Origin: Acinetobacter larvae
GTDB lineage: Bacteria; Pseudomonadota; Gammaproteobacteria; Pseudomonadales; Moraxellaceae
Assembly (NCBI RefSeq): GCF_001704115.1
Contig: NZ_CP016895.1
Span: 620,001 to 684,000, forward strand
DNA length: 64,000 bases
Direction of reading: 5' to 3'
The translations under genes and the position numbers were made by a program. Shown piece by piece: positions 55,994-64,000 of this stretch (positions within the stretch are counted from its first letter, which is position 1; every line of letters begins with the position of its first letter). The notes under the pieces are model-generated. The model was not told the DNA's origin. It saw only the letters and a program-made list of their open reading frames with translations, and did no database searches.

Positions 55994-56935
55994 TTAGCGC
56001 TGCTGCTGTGCTGCGCAGAGAATTTGAATGGCATCATCAATTTTCTTTAAGCGTTTGATTTGCGTCCATAAAGCCTGTGCTTCGGGATAGTGTTTTGACA
56101 TCATCCCAAGCCATTGTTTATATCTGCCCAGCATGGCGATTTCGGTTTTGCTTGGACCACGTATAAAGCGAATTTGTAGATCTAGTAGTTCTGCCCAGCT
56201 CAAACACGCGTGGTCACGGTGTTGGCGGATACAGAGACTGAGGTCCGGGGTGGTCACAGCACCACGACCAAGCATAAGATCCTCACAGCCCGATTGTTGC
56301 TGGCAGGTGCGTGCATCTTGGTAGTTCCAGATTTCGCCATTGGCAATCACGTTGATTTTTAAAGCATCTTGAATAGGGCGAAGCTGATCCCAAAATGCGG
56401 GCGGTGTATAGCCTTCGGCTTTGGTTCGTGCATGTACAGTGAGCCATGCTGCACCTGCTTCTTCAATGGCATGGGCATTGTCCAAAGTATAGTTGCGATC
56501 CATATAGCCTAAGCGCATCTTGGCCGATACGGGAATATGCGCTGGTACAGCTTGTCGTACAGCTTTGACCAGTAGATGTACTACTTCGGGTTCATCTAGC
56601 AATATAGAACCACCACGATGACGATTGACAGTTTTGGCTGGGCAGCCAAAGTTTAGATCGATGGCAGGAGCACCAAGTGCCACAGCACGTAAGGCATTGG
56701 CAGCGAGCATCTCAGGGTTGTTGCCTAAAAATTGCACATGGACTGGCGTGCCAGCATTGGTTTTGGCGTGCTGGCGTAATTCTGGACAATATTGATAAAA
56801 GATATGGTCGGGTAAGACACTGTCTGTGACCCGAATAAACTCAGTCACGCACCAATCAAAACGACCGACATGGGTCAGCACATCACGCATGATGGGATCG
56901 GTTAAGCCTTCCATAGGTGCAAGAATGAGTTTCAA
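55994..56935 (-). CDS. dusC: tRNA-dihydrouridine(16) synthase
   Basis: FMN enzyme of 313 residues that reduces U16 in tRNA. The N-terminus MKLILAPMEGLTDPIMRDVL, catalytic Cys98 in NFGCPAKTVNRHRGG, and the HARTKAEGY block place it in the DusC branch. The start codon is TTG (56935), which gives the standard N-terminus; no better ATG is upstream. Confidence 0.93.
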   Translation of the reverse strand: MKLILAPMEGLTDPIMRDVLTHVGRFDWCVTEFIRVTDSVLPDHIFYQYCPELRQHAKTNAGTPVHVQFLGNNPEMLAANALRAVALGAPAIDLNFGCPAKTVNRHRGGSILLDEPEVVHLLVKAVRQAVPAHIPVSAKMRLGYMDRNYTLDNAHAIEEAGAAWLTVHARTKAEGYTPPAFWDQLRPIQDALKINVIANGEIWNYQDARTCQQQSGCEDLMLGRGAVTTPDLSLCIRQHRDHACLSWAELLDLQIRFIRGPSKTEIAMLGRYKQWLGMMSKHYPEAQALWTQIKRLKKIDDAIQILCAAQQQR

Positions 56936-57036
56936 TGGTGCCTACTCAAAACAAAAAACTGGGTTATACGCATAATGCTGGCATTTGTCTAGTGGGACGT
57001 ATGCGATTTAGCCCATTGCTTAATTTTCGATGCGAC

Positions 57037-57852
57037 TTAGCGATTTAAAATCAACTGCAATACAAATTTGCTACCAAAAAAGCCCAAGGCGAGGAGTAGA
57101 AAACCGGTAATGGTAAAACGGATTGCCTTTTGGCCACGCCAACCAAATTTATAATGCCCGATCAGCAATGCACCATAGACAAACCAAGAAATAATACTAA
57201 AGGCGGTTTTGTGTGCCAGATGCTGAGCAAAGAAGTTATCAATGGTAAAGAAGCCACAGGCTAAAGCAACGGTAAGCATGACAAAGCCCGTGATGAGCAT
57301 ATCAAAAAGTAGATTTTCCATGGCTTGGAACGAGGGCAGTAAATTGACCCATATTCGCCGTTTCTGTCTATTTTTTAGCTCACGGTCTTGCAACCATAAA
57401 ATCACTGCTTGAATGGTTGCCATCAATAGCACTGCATAGGCAGATAAAGATAAAATAATATGAATATCAAGCCAATAAGAATGCTGCTCTACAAATAGAT
57501 AGGGCTGGCTAAAGGCATAACCTGCAATCAAACCCAGCGCTGCCACAGGAATACCAATCAAGTTCAATGAAATGACTGGGCGGTAGGTGCTATACATTAA
57601 ACTAAACAGCAGCATTAAAGCTGAAGTAAAGGACAACATATTAAAGACATCATAGTTGAGTCCGACTGGTGTTAACATATCACGGTAAAGCACTCCAGCA
57701 TGTAAGGCCAGCGCTAAACTCGATAGTAATCCTATAAACCAATGGTTTGGGCTTTGCTTAGCGATCAAATGAGCAAGCAAATACCAAAACGCTGTGCTGT
57801 ATGCAATGAGTGCTAAAATCGTGTAAACCAAGGGTAGACTAAGACTAATCAT
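57037..57852 (-). CDS. CcsA/YpjD-like inner-membrane protein
   Basis: A 271-residue protein with eight hydrophobic segments of the cytochrome c assembly (CcsA/CcmC-like) family, as E. coli YpjD. Conserved histidines appear in WLDIHIILSLSAYA and HLAHKTAFSIISW. It is divergent from ffh, the usual neighbour of ypjD. A haem-handling role is inferred by family only. AAGG precedes the ATG. Confidence 0.88.
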   Translation of the reverse strand: MISLSLPLVYTILALIAYSTAFWYLLAHLIAKQSPNHWFIGLLSSLALALHAGVLYRDMLTPVGLNYDVFNMLSFTSALMLLFSLMYSTYRPVISLNLIGIPVAALGLIAGYAFSQPYLFVEQHSYWLDIHIILSLSAYAVLLMATIQAVILWLQDRELKNRQKRRIWVNLLPSFQAMENLLFDMLITGFVMLTVALACGFFTIDNFFAQHLAHKTAFSIISWFVYGALLIGHYKFGWRGQKAIRFTITGFLLLALGFFGSKFVLQLILNR

Positions 57853-57996
57853 GTCAAACCTTTTGCAGGATGATGAAAATTCATGTGTTGTGATATAAAT
57901 TCCATGTGAACTACAGTATCCTATAGCATCTTATGCATAAAATTTCTATTTTAATGAAAGAATTTTTGCAATTAGCCATTTTAAGCGGATTTTGTA

Positions 57997-59400
57997 ATGT
58001 TTGATACCTTAACAGAACGCCTCACGCAAAGTTTAAGAAATGTTACTGGCTCAGGGCAACTGACCGAAGACAATATTAAAGACACCTTAAGAGAAGTGCG
58101 TATGGCACTGCTTGAGGCCGATGTTGCCTTAGCTGTTACCCGTGAATTTATCGCCAAAGTTAAGGAAGAAGCATTAGGTCAAGAAGTGATGACCCAGCTT
58201 TCTCCAGGGCAAGCTTTCGTTAAAATTGTTCATGATGAACTCACCAAAATGATGGGTGAAGCCAACGAAAGTCTTGATCTTGCTGCAAAACCACCTGTAG
58301 TGGTGTTGTTAGCAGGTTTGCAAGGGGCGGGTAAAACCACCACAGCAGCGAAGTTGGCACGTTTCTTAAAAGAGCGTCAAAAGAAAAAAGTCATGACAGT
58401 GTCTGCCGACGTTTATCGTCCTGCGGCCATTAAACAGTTACAAACTGTTTCTGAAGAGGTGGGTGCCGAGTTCATCGCCTCTGATGCGTCAGAAAAACCG
58501 ATTGATATTGTGAATCGTGCCATTGAGCAAGCCAAGATCAAGTTTGCTGATGTCTTGATTGTCGATACTGCAGGTCGTTTGCATATCGATGACGACATGA
58601 TGGGCGAAATTAAAGAATTGCATGCAGCGATTCATCCGACAGAAACACTATTTGTCGTGGATGCCATGACCGGGCAAGATGCCGCCAATACCGCCAAAGC
58701 CTTTAATGATGCCTTGCCATTGACTGGTGTTATTCTCACCAAAACCGATGGGGATGCGCGTGGTGGTGCGGCATTGTCTGTACGCGCCATTACCGGCAAG
58801 CCCATTAAATTTTTGGGTATGGGGGAAAAACTCGATGCCCTAGAGCCATTCCATCCTGAACGTGTGGCACAACGGATCTTGGGGATGGGTGACGTTTTAT
58901 CTTTGGTCGAAGAAGTTGAACGCAAAATCGACAAAGAAAAAGCGGAGAAAATGGCGAAAAAATTGCAGAAGGGCGGTAACTTCAACTTTGAAGACATGCT
59001 CATGCAATTTGAACAAATGAATAAAATGGGCGGCATGATGGGCTTTTTAGACAAATTGCCTGGCATGAGCAACAGTGGTATTCAACACGCCATTGAGCAA
59101 GCCAACCCAGAGAAGCAAGTGAAAAAGATGGAAGCGATTATTCAGTCGATGACCATCAAAGAACGTCGTAATCCGGAACTGATGAACCCTAGCCGTAAAA
59201 AACGTATTGCGGCAGGCTGTGGTATGGATGTTGCTGAGATCAATAAGCTGATTAAACAACATAGCCAAATGGCGAAAATGATGAAAAAATTTGCCAATCC
59301 ATCTGGCATTGCCAAGATGATGCGTTCATTTGGTGGGCTGCAAAAGCAATTCGGTGGCGGCAGTATGGGACCATTATTTGGCAGTAATGACAAAAAATAG
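57997..59400 (+). CDS. ffh: Signal recognition particle protein Ffh
   Basis: GTPase of the signal recognition particle, 467 residues. N domain to about 95, G domain with GLQGAGKTTT (107-116), DTAGR (about 190) and TKTDGDARGG, then the Met-rich M domain (MNKMGGMMGFLDKLPGM and the RNA-binding RRNPELMNPSRKKRIA). It binds 4.5S RNA and directs membrane proteins to FtsY and SecYEG. Confidence 0.97.
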   Translation: MFDTLTERLTQSLRNVTGSGQLTEDNIKDTLREVRMALLEADVALAVTREFIAKVKEEALGQEVMTQLSPGQAFVKIVHDELTKMMGEANESLDLAAKPPVVVLLAGLQGAGKTTTAAKLARFLKERQKKKVMTVSADVYRPAAIKQLQTVSEEVGAEFIASDASEKPIDIVNRAIEQAKIKFADVLIVDTAGRLHIDDDMMGEIKELHAAIHPTETLFVVDAMTGQDAANTAKAFNDALPLTGVILTKTDGDARGGAALSVRAITGKPIKFLGMGEKLDALEPFHPERVAQRILGMGDVLSLVEEVERKIDKEKAEKMAKKLQKGGNFNFEDMLMQFEQMNKMGGMMGFLDKLPGMSNSGIQHAIEQANPEKQVKKMEAIIQSMTIKERRNPELMNPSRKKRIAAGCGMDVAEINKLIKQHSQMAKMMKKFANPSGIAKMMRSFGGLQKQFGGGSMGPLFGSNDKK

Positions 59401-59408
59401 TCCTTTTC

Positions 59409-59457
59409 TCCCCACAAAAAAACAGGCTCATGGTATTGAGCCTGTTTTTTTGTGGGG
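59409..59457. terminator. Terminator after ffh
   Basis: Long stem CCCCACAAAAAAACAGGCTC (59411-59430) pairing with GAGCCTGTTTTTTTGTGGGG around ATGGTATT; T/A tracts inside the stem. Very strong, probably bidirectional for ffh and coaX. Confidence 0.9.
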
Positions 59458-59548
59458 GATATGCCCGTCTTATTGCAGGTCAGTCATTATGGCGTGTATT
59501 GCTTTCATGCGCGTGCAATACCATACTACGCGTACAATACAGGGTCAT

Positions 59549-60274
59549 CTAGAGATTGGCCAAATAAGACTGCAAACCTTTGAGCAATAAATCGGGCTCA
59601 ATTTGCGGCTGAAACTGTTGTAGATGGCTGGCAAAGAGTTGTGCATCTCCCCCCGTCAGGATCAACTGTCGCGGTTGCTGCTGTAAAACTTTTTCGACTG
59701 TGCTCAATAAGCCAAAGAAGATGCCATGATGCACAGCATCAATGGTATTGCGACCTGGACTCAATTCATGGAAAGCAGCATCTGGAATTTTAATGCCCTT
59801 GGTATTTTGAATCAGTGCATCACGCTGTAAATAGAGATTGGGTAAGATATAGCCTCCCAAATGCTGCATACCTTCCGTTAAGTCAATGGTTAGCGCTGTT
59901 CCGCAACTGATAATACACAGATTGAGCGGCGGTTGTGCGACGGCCAAGACTTGTAACCAACGGTCGATCCCCAATGCTTGTGGTTGATCATAACCACAAC
60001 GTAACCCGGCAAATTCATGCTGTACTTGCGCAAAATGTATTGGAATTTGTAATAAAGCCAGAATCTTGGCAATACGTTTATTGTTTTGTGGGTCTTGTAC
60101 CGAAGAGACTCCGACACAGTCCAGCGCTAAATTTTTAAAGTGTTGAATCAAGCCCAGTAAAAGATCTGCCGGTGATTGCAAATGCAGTTCGGCATCTTGT
60201 TCAACAATCATGCCATTTAAGGTAATCCAGTATTTTAATCGCGTATTACCGATATCTAGCCAAAGTTGTTTCAT
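59549..60274 (-). CDS. coaX: Type III pantothenate kinase
   Basis: First step of coenzyme A synthesis, 241 residues. ASKHA-fold motifs [11 protein letters not shown] (5-15), [10 protein letters not shown] (about 103-112) and [10 protein letters not shown] (about 123-132) identify CoaX. Type III enzymes need a monovalent cation and resist CoA feedback. It starts 12 bases after birA, a pairing known from other bacteria. Confidence 0.94.
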   Translation of the reverse strand: MKQLWLDIGNTRLKYWITLNGMIVEQDAELHLQSPADLLLGLIQHFKNLALDCVGVSSVQDPQNNKRIAKILALLQIPIHFAQVQHEFAGLRCGYDQPQALGIDRWLQVLAVAQPPLNLCIISCGTALTIDLTEGMQHLGGYILPNLYLQRDALIQNTKGIKIPDAAFHELSPGRNTIDAVHHGIFFGLLSTVEKVLQQQPRQLILTGGDAQLFASHLQQFQPQIEPDLLLKGLQSYLANL

Positions 60275-60286
60275 GGCATGACCACC

Positions 60287-61057
60287 TTAATTGTTTGTCT
60301 CATTGCTGTGTTGTAGACGTAATTGTCCAAGATAAAACTGCTCAATGCCTTGCTGTGTCTGTATTTTAACACTGCCGTCACTGGCAATACCGATGAAGAT
60401 ACCTTGGATGTATTGTTGATCTCGGGTGGTGAATTGCACCGCTTGATCCTTAAAGGCAGCATAATGATTGAAGCGCTCTGCCAAGCGGTAGCAGCCATGA
60501 TCAAACCATTGCCCAGCATGTTGAATGGCAAGATATAACTCGCTGATCAAGGTGAGCCGGTCGATCTGGCATAGTCCCAGTTGACTTAAACTGGTATTGG
60601 CTTGGTCCAAAGTATCTGGCAGCGGGTATAAATTGATGCCTACACCAACTACGACTTGATGTTGGTTTAAGGGTTCAACTAAAATTCCCCCCCATTTTCC
60701 TTGCGCACTATATAAGTCGTTCGGCCATTTGATTTGCAAGCCATGTAAGCCTTTCAGTGCTGGCATCTGTAAAATATTAAGTGCAATTTCAAGGGCTAGG
60801 CAGCCATTTAAAGCTGTTCGTGTTTCTAGCAATGTGCTTAAATAAATGTTCCCAACAGGCGAAAGCCAATTCTTTTGATGTTGCCCTCGTCCTTGAGTTT
60901 GCTGTTCACTGCAGACCAATATGCTGCTGACTCCAGTTTCTGCTAACTGCTTTACATCATCATTGGTAGAGGTGGTACTCGGTTTGAGTAGCACGACTTC
61001 CGGATAATGCCCTGCAGCAGATAAGCGTTGCTGTACGTTACGGGTAGCTACATCCAT
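60287..61057 (-). CDS. birA: Biotin--[acetyl-CoA-carboxylase] ligase
   Basis: A 256-residue biotin protein ligase that biotinylates AccB. The biotin-adenylate loop is QGRGQHQKNW (a variant of GRGRRGR-W), followed by KWPNDLY, KWGGILVE and GVGINL. It lacks the N-terminal winged-helix of E. coli BirA, so it cannot act as the biotin-operon repressor. ATG at 61057 is preferred over a TTG five codons upstream. It is co-transcribed with coaX. Confidence 0.94.
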   Translation of the reverse strand: MDVATRNVQQRLSAAGHYPEVVLLKPSTTSTNDDVKQLAETGVSSILVCSEQQTQGRGQHQKNWLSPVGNIYLSTLLETRTALNGCLALEIALNILQMPALKGLHGLQIKWPNDLYSAQGKWGGILVEPLNQHQVVVGVGINLYPLPDTLDQANTSLSQLGLCQIDRLTLISELYLAIQHAGQWFDHGCYRLAERFNHYAAFKDQAVQFTTRDQQYIQGIFIGIASDGSVKIQTQQGIEQFYLGQLRLQHSNETNN

Positions 61058-61087
61058 TTTCAAATTAAACAAGAGTGTAAAAGAGTT

Positions 61088-61897
61088 ATGGAGTTAATCA
61101 TATATCTGGCTATTGGTGCAATCGCTGGTTTTGCTGCAGGTCTATTTGGTGTCGGTGGTGGCTTGATTATTGTACCTATTCTTTATGTGGTATTTACCCA
61201 ACAGGGCTATGATCCAGCCGTCATTATGCATCTAGCGCTGGGCACTTCCTTGGCAACGATTATGGTAACGTCAATCAGCTCGGTCATGGCACATCAGAAA
61301 AGAGGGGCAATTTTATGGTCGGTCTTTAAAAATCTCGCGCCTGGTTTGGTGGTTGGTGCGTTTTTAGGCGCGGCTATTGCCGATAAGTTACCGAGTGCGG
61401 TATTACAGCTGATTATTGGTTTATTTGCGTGTTGGGTGGCTTATCGTATGTTTAAAGGGGCCCAACAAGCGCAGTCTATCTCACAACAATTACCGTCAAC
61501 AGGCAAACAATTGTTTGCGGGCACAGGCATAGGCATTGCCTCAGCGATTTTTGGAATCGGCGGTGGCAGTCTGACTGTCCCTTATCTCAGTAAAAATGGC
61601 GTGGTGATGCAAAAAGCGGTGGCGACCTCGGCGGCTTGTGGCTTACCCATTGCGATTGCCGGTGCTTTGGGCTTTATGGTGTTTGGTCGTAGCCAAGCGA
61701 TCGCGATGCCACATACCATTGGTTATGTCCATCTCTATGCCTTTATTGGAATTAGTGTGATGAGTTTTATTACTGCAAAATTCGGTGCTAAAGTGGCGCA
61801 TGCCTTATCACCGGCTAAATTGAAAAAATGTTTTGCCGTCATGCTGTTGTGTATAGGAACGTATTTTATTGTGCAAGCAGCACAAGCCATGCTGTAA
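61088..61897 (+). CDS. TSUP (TauE/SafE) family permease
   Basis: A 269-residue inner-membrane protein with about eight segments and the TSUP repeats: IAGFAAGLFGVGGGLIIVPI near the N-terminus and GIASAIFGIGGGSLTVPYLS in the second half. Members move sulfonates, sulfite or related organic anions; the substrate is unknown. ATG at 61088 follows AAGAG. Divergent from birA with very little space. Confidence 0.9.
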   Translation: MELIIYLAIGAIAGFAAGLFGVGGGLIIVPILYVVFTQQGYDPAVIMHLALGTSLATIMVTSISSVMAHQKRGAILWSVFKNLAPGLVVGAFLGAAIADKLPSAVLQLIIGLFACWVAYRMFKGAQQAQSISQQLPSTGKQLFAGTGIGIASAIFGIGGGSLTVPYLSKNGVVMQKAVATSAACGLPIAIAGALGFMVFGRSQAIAMPHTIGYVHLYAFIGISVMSFITAKFGAKVAHALSPAKLKKCFAVMLLCIGTYFIVQAAQAML

Positions 61898-62289
61898 AGC
61901 ATAGCGCCTACTGTCTAACGTTTATTGCAGCTATTGCAAGGCTGTATTGAAACGCTATATTGAAACATTGTCTTGATACGCTGTATTGCGATGACATACC
62001 AGACCATCGATATGGCTAGGTCGATTTGCGGGTGCGTTGCACCCGTGATGCTGTAGATTTGACCGCTTGGTTTACTGATTTCTCGGCAAGAATCCAAATA
62101 ACTATTGAAAAATCACATGATACTCTAGTATTTTTAACTAAAATTGTTATTCATAAGCTATAACATTAAAAAATGATTAAAGTGATATCAGCCCAGAACG
62201 GTCGGCTGTCTTGTGTATCTCTGTGTGATTGAATTGCTTTTGCACAGAACACAACAGCGTGTGCTGCTACGATAATAAACTAGGACGTA
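61898..62289. other. Intergenic region after the TSUP permease
   Basis: 392 bases. It holds a tandem repeat (61941-61992) and a hairpin CGGGTGC / GCACCCG (62029-62045, three-base loop) that may terminate the permease transcript. The rest is AT-rich promoter-like sequence for the GntR gene. Confidence 0.45.
61941..61992. repeat. Degenerate tandem repeat, 13-base unit x4
   Basis: GCTGTATTGAAAC, GCTATATTGAAAC, ATTGTCTTGATAC, GCTGTATTGCGAT in direct succession. Confidence 0.85.
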
Positions 62290-62985
62290 ATGCAATTGGA
62301 ACAGCAAGAGAGTTTATCCGAGCAAATCGCCAGCCATATTAGCGAACAGATTATTTGTGGCGAGCTGGTAGAAGGTGAGCGTATTCAAGAAATACGCATT
62401 GCCAAAGCACTCGATGTCAGTCGTGGCTCTGTACGAGAAGCCTTGTTACTGGTCGAGCGTACGCATTTAATTCATATTTATCCACGGCGTGGTGCCATTG
62501 TGACCGAGATGTCGGCACAACAAGTACGCGCCTTATTTGATACCAGTGCCATGTTGTTGGGCTATCAAGTACAACGTATGAGTGAAACATGGCGCAGTCA
62601 TGAGGCACAGTGTTTACAGCAGTTGAGTTTGGATTTGGTCAACTTAATCGAACAAGGTCATAGTGAAAAATTTTATGATAGTGTTTTTAAGCATCTCGCT
62701 TTACAACATGATATGGTAGCAAATCCGTATATCATGAAGTTTTATCAAGAATTATTACCTTCGATTCGACGGAGTTACTTTTTAGCTTTAAATACCTCCA
62801 AACGAGAGCTACAGGAAGCTTTTGAACTCTTTAAATTGGTGATTGATGCGATTTTGATCCGAAAATCACAACAAGCTGCTTTATTTATGGAAGATTTTTG
62901 TCGACACTTGCGTAATCTCGTGTTGGAATCGCTAACACGTATGAAACAGATTGAACTCGCCTGGGCGCGTAGATCGCGTCGATAA
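62290..62985 (+). CDS. GntR-family (FCD) transcriptional regulator
   Basis: A 231-residue regulator. The GntR winged helix spans about 8-72 (LSEQIASHISEQIICGELVE, RIAKALDVSRGSVREALLLV). The all-helical C-terminal FCD-type domain follows but is short and poor in the usual metal-binding histidines. Target genes are unknown. It stops 10 bases before smc, so the two may be co-transcribed. Confidence 0.88.
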   Translation: MQLEQQESLSEQIASHISEQIICGELVEGERIQEIRIAKALDVSRGSVREALLLVERTHLIHIYPRRGAIVTEMSAQQVRALFDTSAMLLGYQVQRMSETWRSHEAQCLQQLSLDLVNLIEQGHSEKFYDSVFKHLALQHDMVANPYIMKFYQELLPSIRRSYFLALNTSKRELQEAFELFKLVIDAILIRKSQQAALFMEDFCRHLRNLVLESLTRMKQIELAWARRSRR

Positions 62986-62995
62986 TTAGGACATT

Positions 62996-64000
62996 ATGCG
63001 TTTAAGTAGCTTAAAACTTTCCGGCTTTAAATCTTTTGCCGATGCAACGACTTTACATTTTAAAGCCAACCGAACTGCTGTGGTTGGACCCAACGGTTGT
63101 GGTAAATCCAATGTCATCGATGCGATTCGCTGGGTCATGGGGGAATCGAGTGCGCGCCAATTACGTGGCGGTAGCATGCAAGATGTGATTTTCACCGGGA
63201 CTCATAAACGAAAAGCAGTCGGCGTTGCCAGTGTTGAATTACGCTTTGAAAATACCTATGGCAAATTGGGTGGCGCATATAATGCCTATCAAGAACTGGC
63301 CGTACGCCGTCAGGTCAATCGTGATGGACGTTCTGAATATTTTCTCAATGGCACCAAGTGTCGTCGCCGTGATATTACCGATATTTTCTTGGGTACCGGT
63401 TTAGGACCACGTTCTTATGCCATTATCGAGCAGGGCATGATTAATCGTTTGGTGGATGCCAAGCCTGATGAAATGCGTGTGTTTATTGAAGAAGCTGCTG
63501 GGGTGTCACGTTATCAAGCACGCCGCCGCGAAACGTTTACGCATTTGGAACACACCACACAAAATTTGGATCGCCTGCAAGATATAGCAGGAGAGCTGAA
63601 ATCACAACTCAAAACCCTCAAAAATCAGTCAGAAAATGCCGTACGCTATAAACAATTAGAACAAGAAATAGTGGGGCTAAAAGTCGAGATCTTATCATTT
63701 CAGTGTGAGCGTAGTAGCCGCTTACAACAGCAATATCATGTAGAAATGGACAGTTTAGGTGAGCGTTTTAAATTGGTCCGTTCGGAAATGACTACTTTAG
63801 AACATGAGCTCAGTAGCAGCAATGATCTTTTTCAACGCTTGATTGAGCAGTCCACCCCCTTACAACAGCAATGGCAACAAGCAGAAAAAAGCTTGGCTGA
63901 ATTGCAGTCCAAGTTACAGCAAAAACAGAGCAATGTGGCACAGCAACAGCAGCAGTTGAGCGCTTTGCAACAGCAAAAACAACAAAGTAAAGAACGTACT
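62996..64000 (+). CDS. smc: Chromosome partition protein Smc, N-terminal part
   Basis: The first 335 codons; the gene runs out of the window. It starts [20 protein letters not shown], has Walker [10 protein letters not shown] (31-39), [20 protein letters not shown] and [16 protein letters not shown], all typical of bacterial SMC head domains, then enters the Q-rich coiled coil from about residue 170. Smc with ScpA/ScpB compacts and segregates the chromosome. The ATG follows TTAGGA. Confidence 0.95.
   Translation, partial: MRLSSLKLSGFKSFADATTLHFKANRTAVVGPNGCGKSNVIDAIRWVMGESSARQLRGGSMQDVIFTGTHKRKAVGVASVELRFENTYGKLGGAYNAYQELAVRRQVNRDGRSEYFLNGTKCRRRDITDIFLGTGLGPRSYAIIEQGMINRLVDAKPDEMRVFIEEAAGVSRYQARRRETFTHLEHTTQNLDRLQDIAGELKSQLKTLKNQSENAVRYKQLEQEIVGLKVEILSFQCERSSRLQQQYHVEMDSLGERFKLVRSEMTTLEHELSSSNDLFQRLIEQSTPLQQQWQQAEKSLAELQSKLQQKQSNVAQQQQQLSALQQQKQQSKERT

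Overview
The window reads as a chromosomal segment of a gammaproteobacterium, most probably Acinetobacter. The support is the combination of a DcaP-type coiled-coil porin, a monofunctional BirA next to a type III pantothenate kinase, the AT-leaning composition, the Q-rich codon runs and the general gene set. The species cannot be fixed from sequence reading alone. Most of the window is housekeeping. Accessory parts are one insertion sequence, one gene remnant and several repeat-bearing intergenic stretches.

Layout. 1-3511: end of the nuo operon (nuoL end, nuoM, nuoN). 3684-7280: upp, a secreted hypothetical, a divergent finR-like/fpr redox pair and a hypothetical. 7348-11779: an orphan ABC exporter, a CmpX-like channel built from five repeats, and a membrane-anchored acidic protein. 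11891-17828: a HI0933-family flavoprotein, a PLP deaminase and a tetR-MFS-HlyD efflux operon with a palindromic operator. 18133-30367: a methyltransferase, an M15-like lipoprotein, metG, a coiled-coil protein, mrp, a LysE exporter, dcd, proS, a PilH-like regulator, dapE, and an entericidin-type lipoprotein (30227-30367) that is easily missed. 30494-33178: a DUF1853 gene, a DUF454 gene and an eight-gene tRNA array alternating tRNA-Val(TAC) and tRNA-Asp(GTC) behind a near-consensus promoter. 33509-35253: an IS1182-like element beside a truncated gene. 35290-41029: a PepSY-flavodoxin reductase behind a Fur-like box, a YcxB-like protein and a YccS-like protein. 41169-48155: a Bcr/CflA exporter, a DcaP-like porin, a patatin lipoprotein, a YciA-like thioesterase, a small secreted acidic protein, yaeQ and an FKBP. 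48292-52092: pgaBCD without pgaA. 52763-55853: a hypothetical and a TonB-dependent receptor behind a very good Zur-like box, so probably ZnuD-like. 55994-64000: dusC, a CcsA/YpjD-like protein, ffh, coaX-birA, a TSUP permease, a GntR regulator and the start of smc.

The genes form coherent functional groups. They cover respiration (nuo), nucleotide salvage (upp, dcd), translation (metG, proS, tRNAs, dusC), metal homeostasis (Zur and Fur-type sites), efflux and envelope (tetR-MFS-HlyD, Bcr, DcaP, FUSC) and biofilm polysaccharide (pga). No clear novel multi-gene defence or secretion system was found. The most interesting unexplained items are: a 35-codon ORF with an excellent ribosome site behind a CRP-like palindrome (46836-46986); the pga operon lacking pgaA, with a repeat-rich 670 bp stretch in front of it; and a recurrent pattern of short degenerate tandem repeats (13-20 bp units) in at least seven intergenic places.
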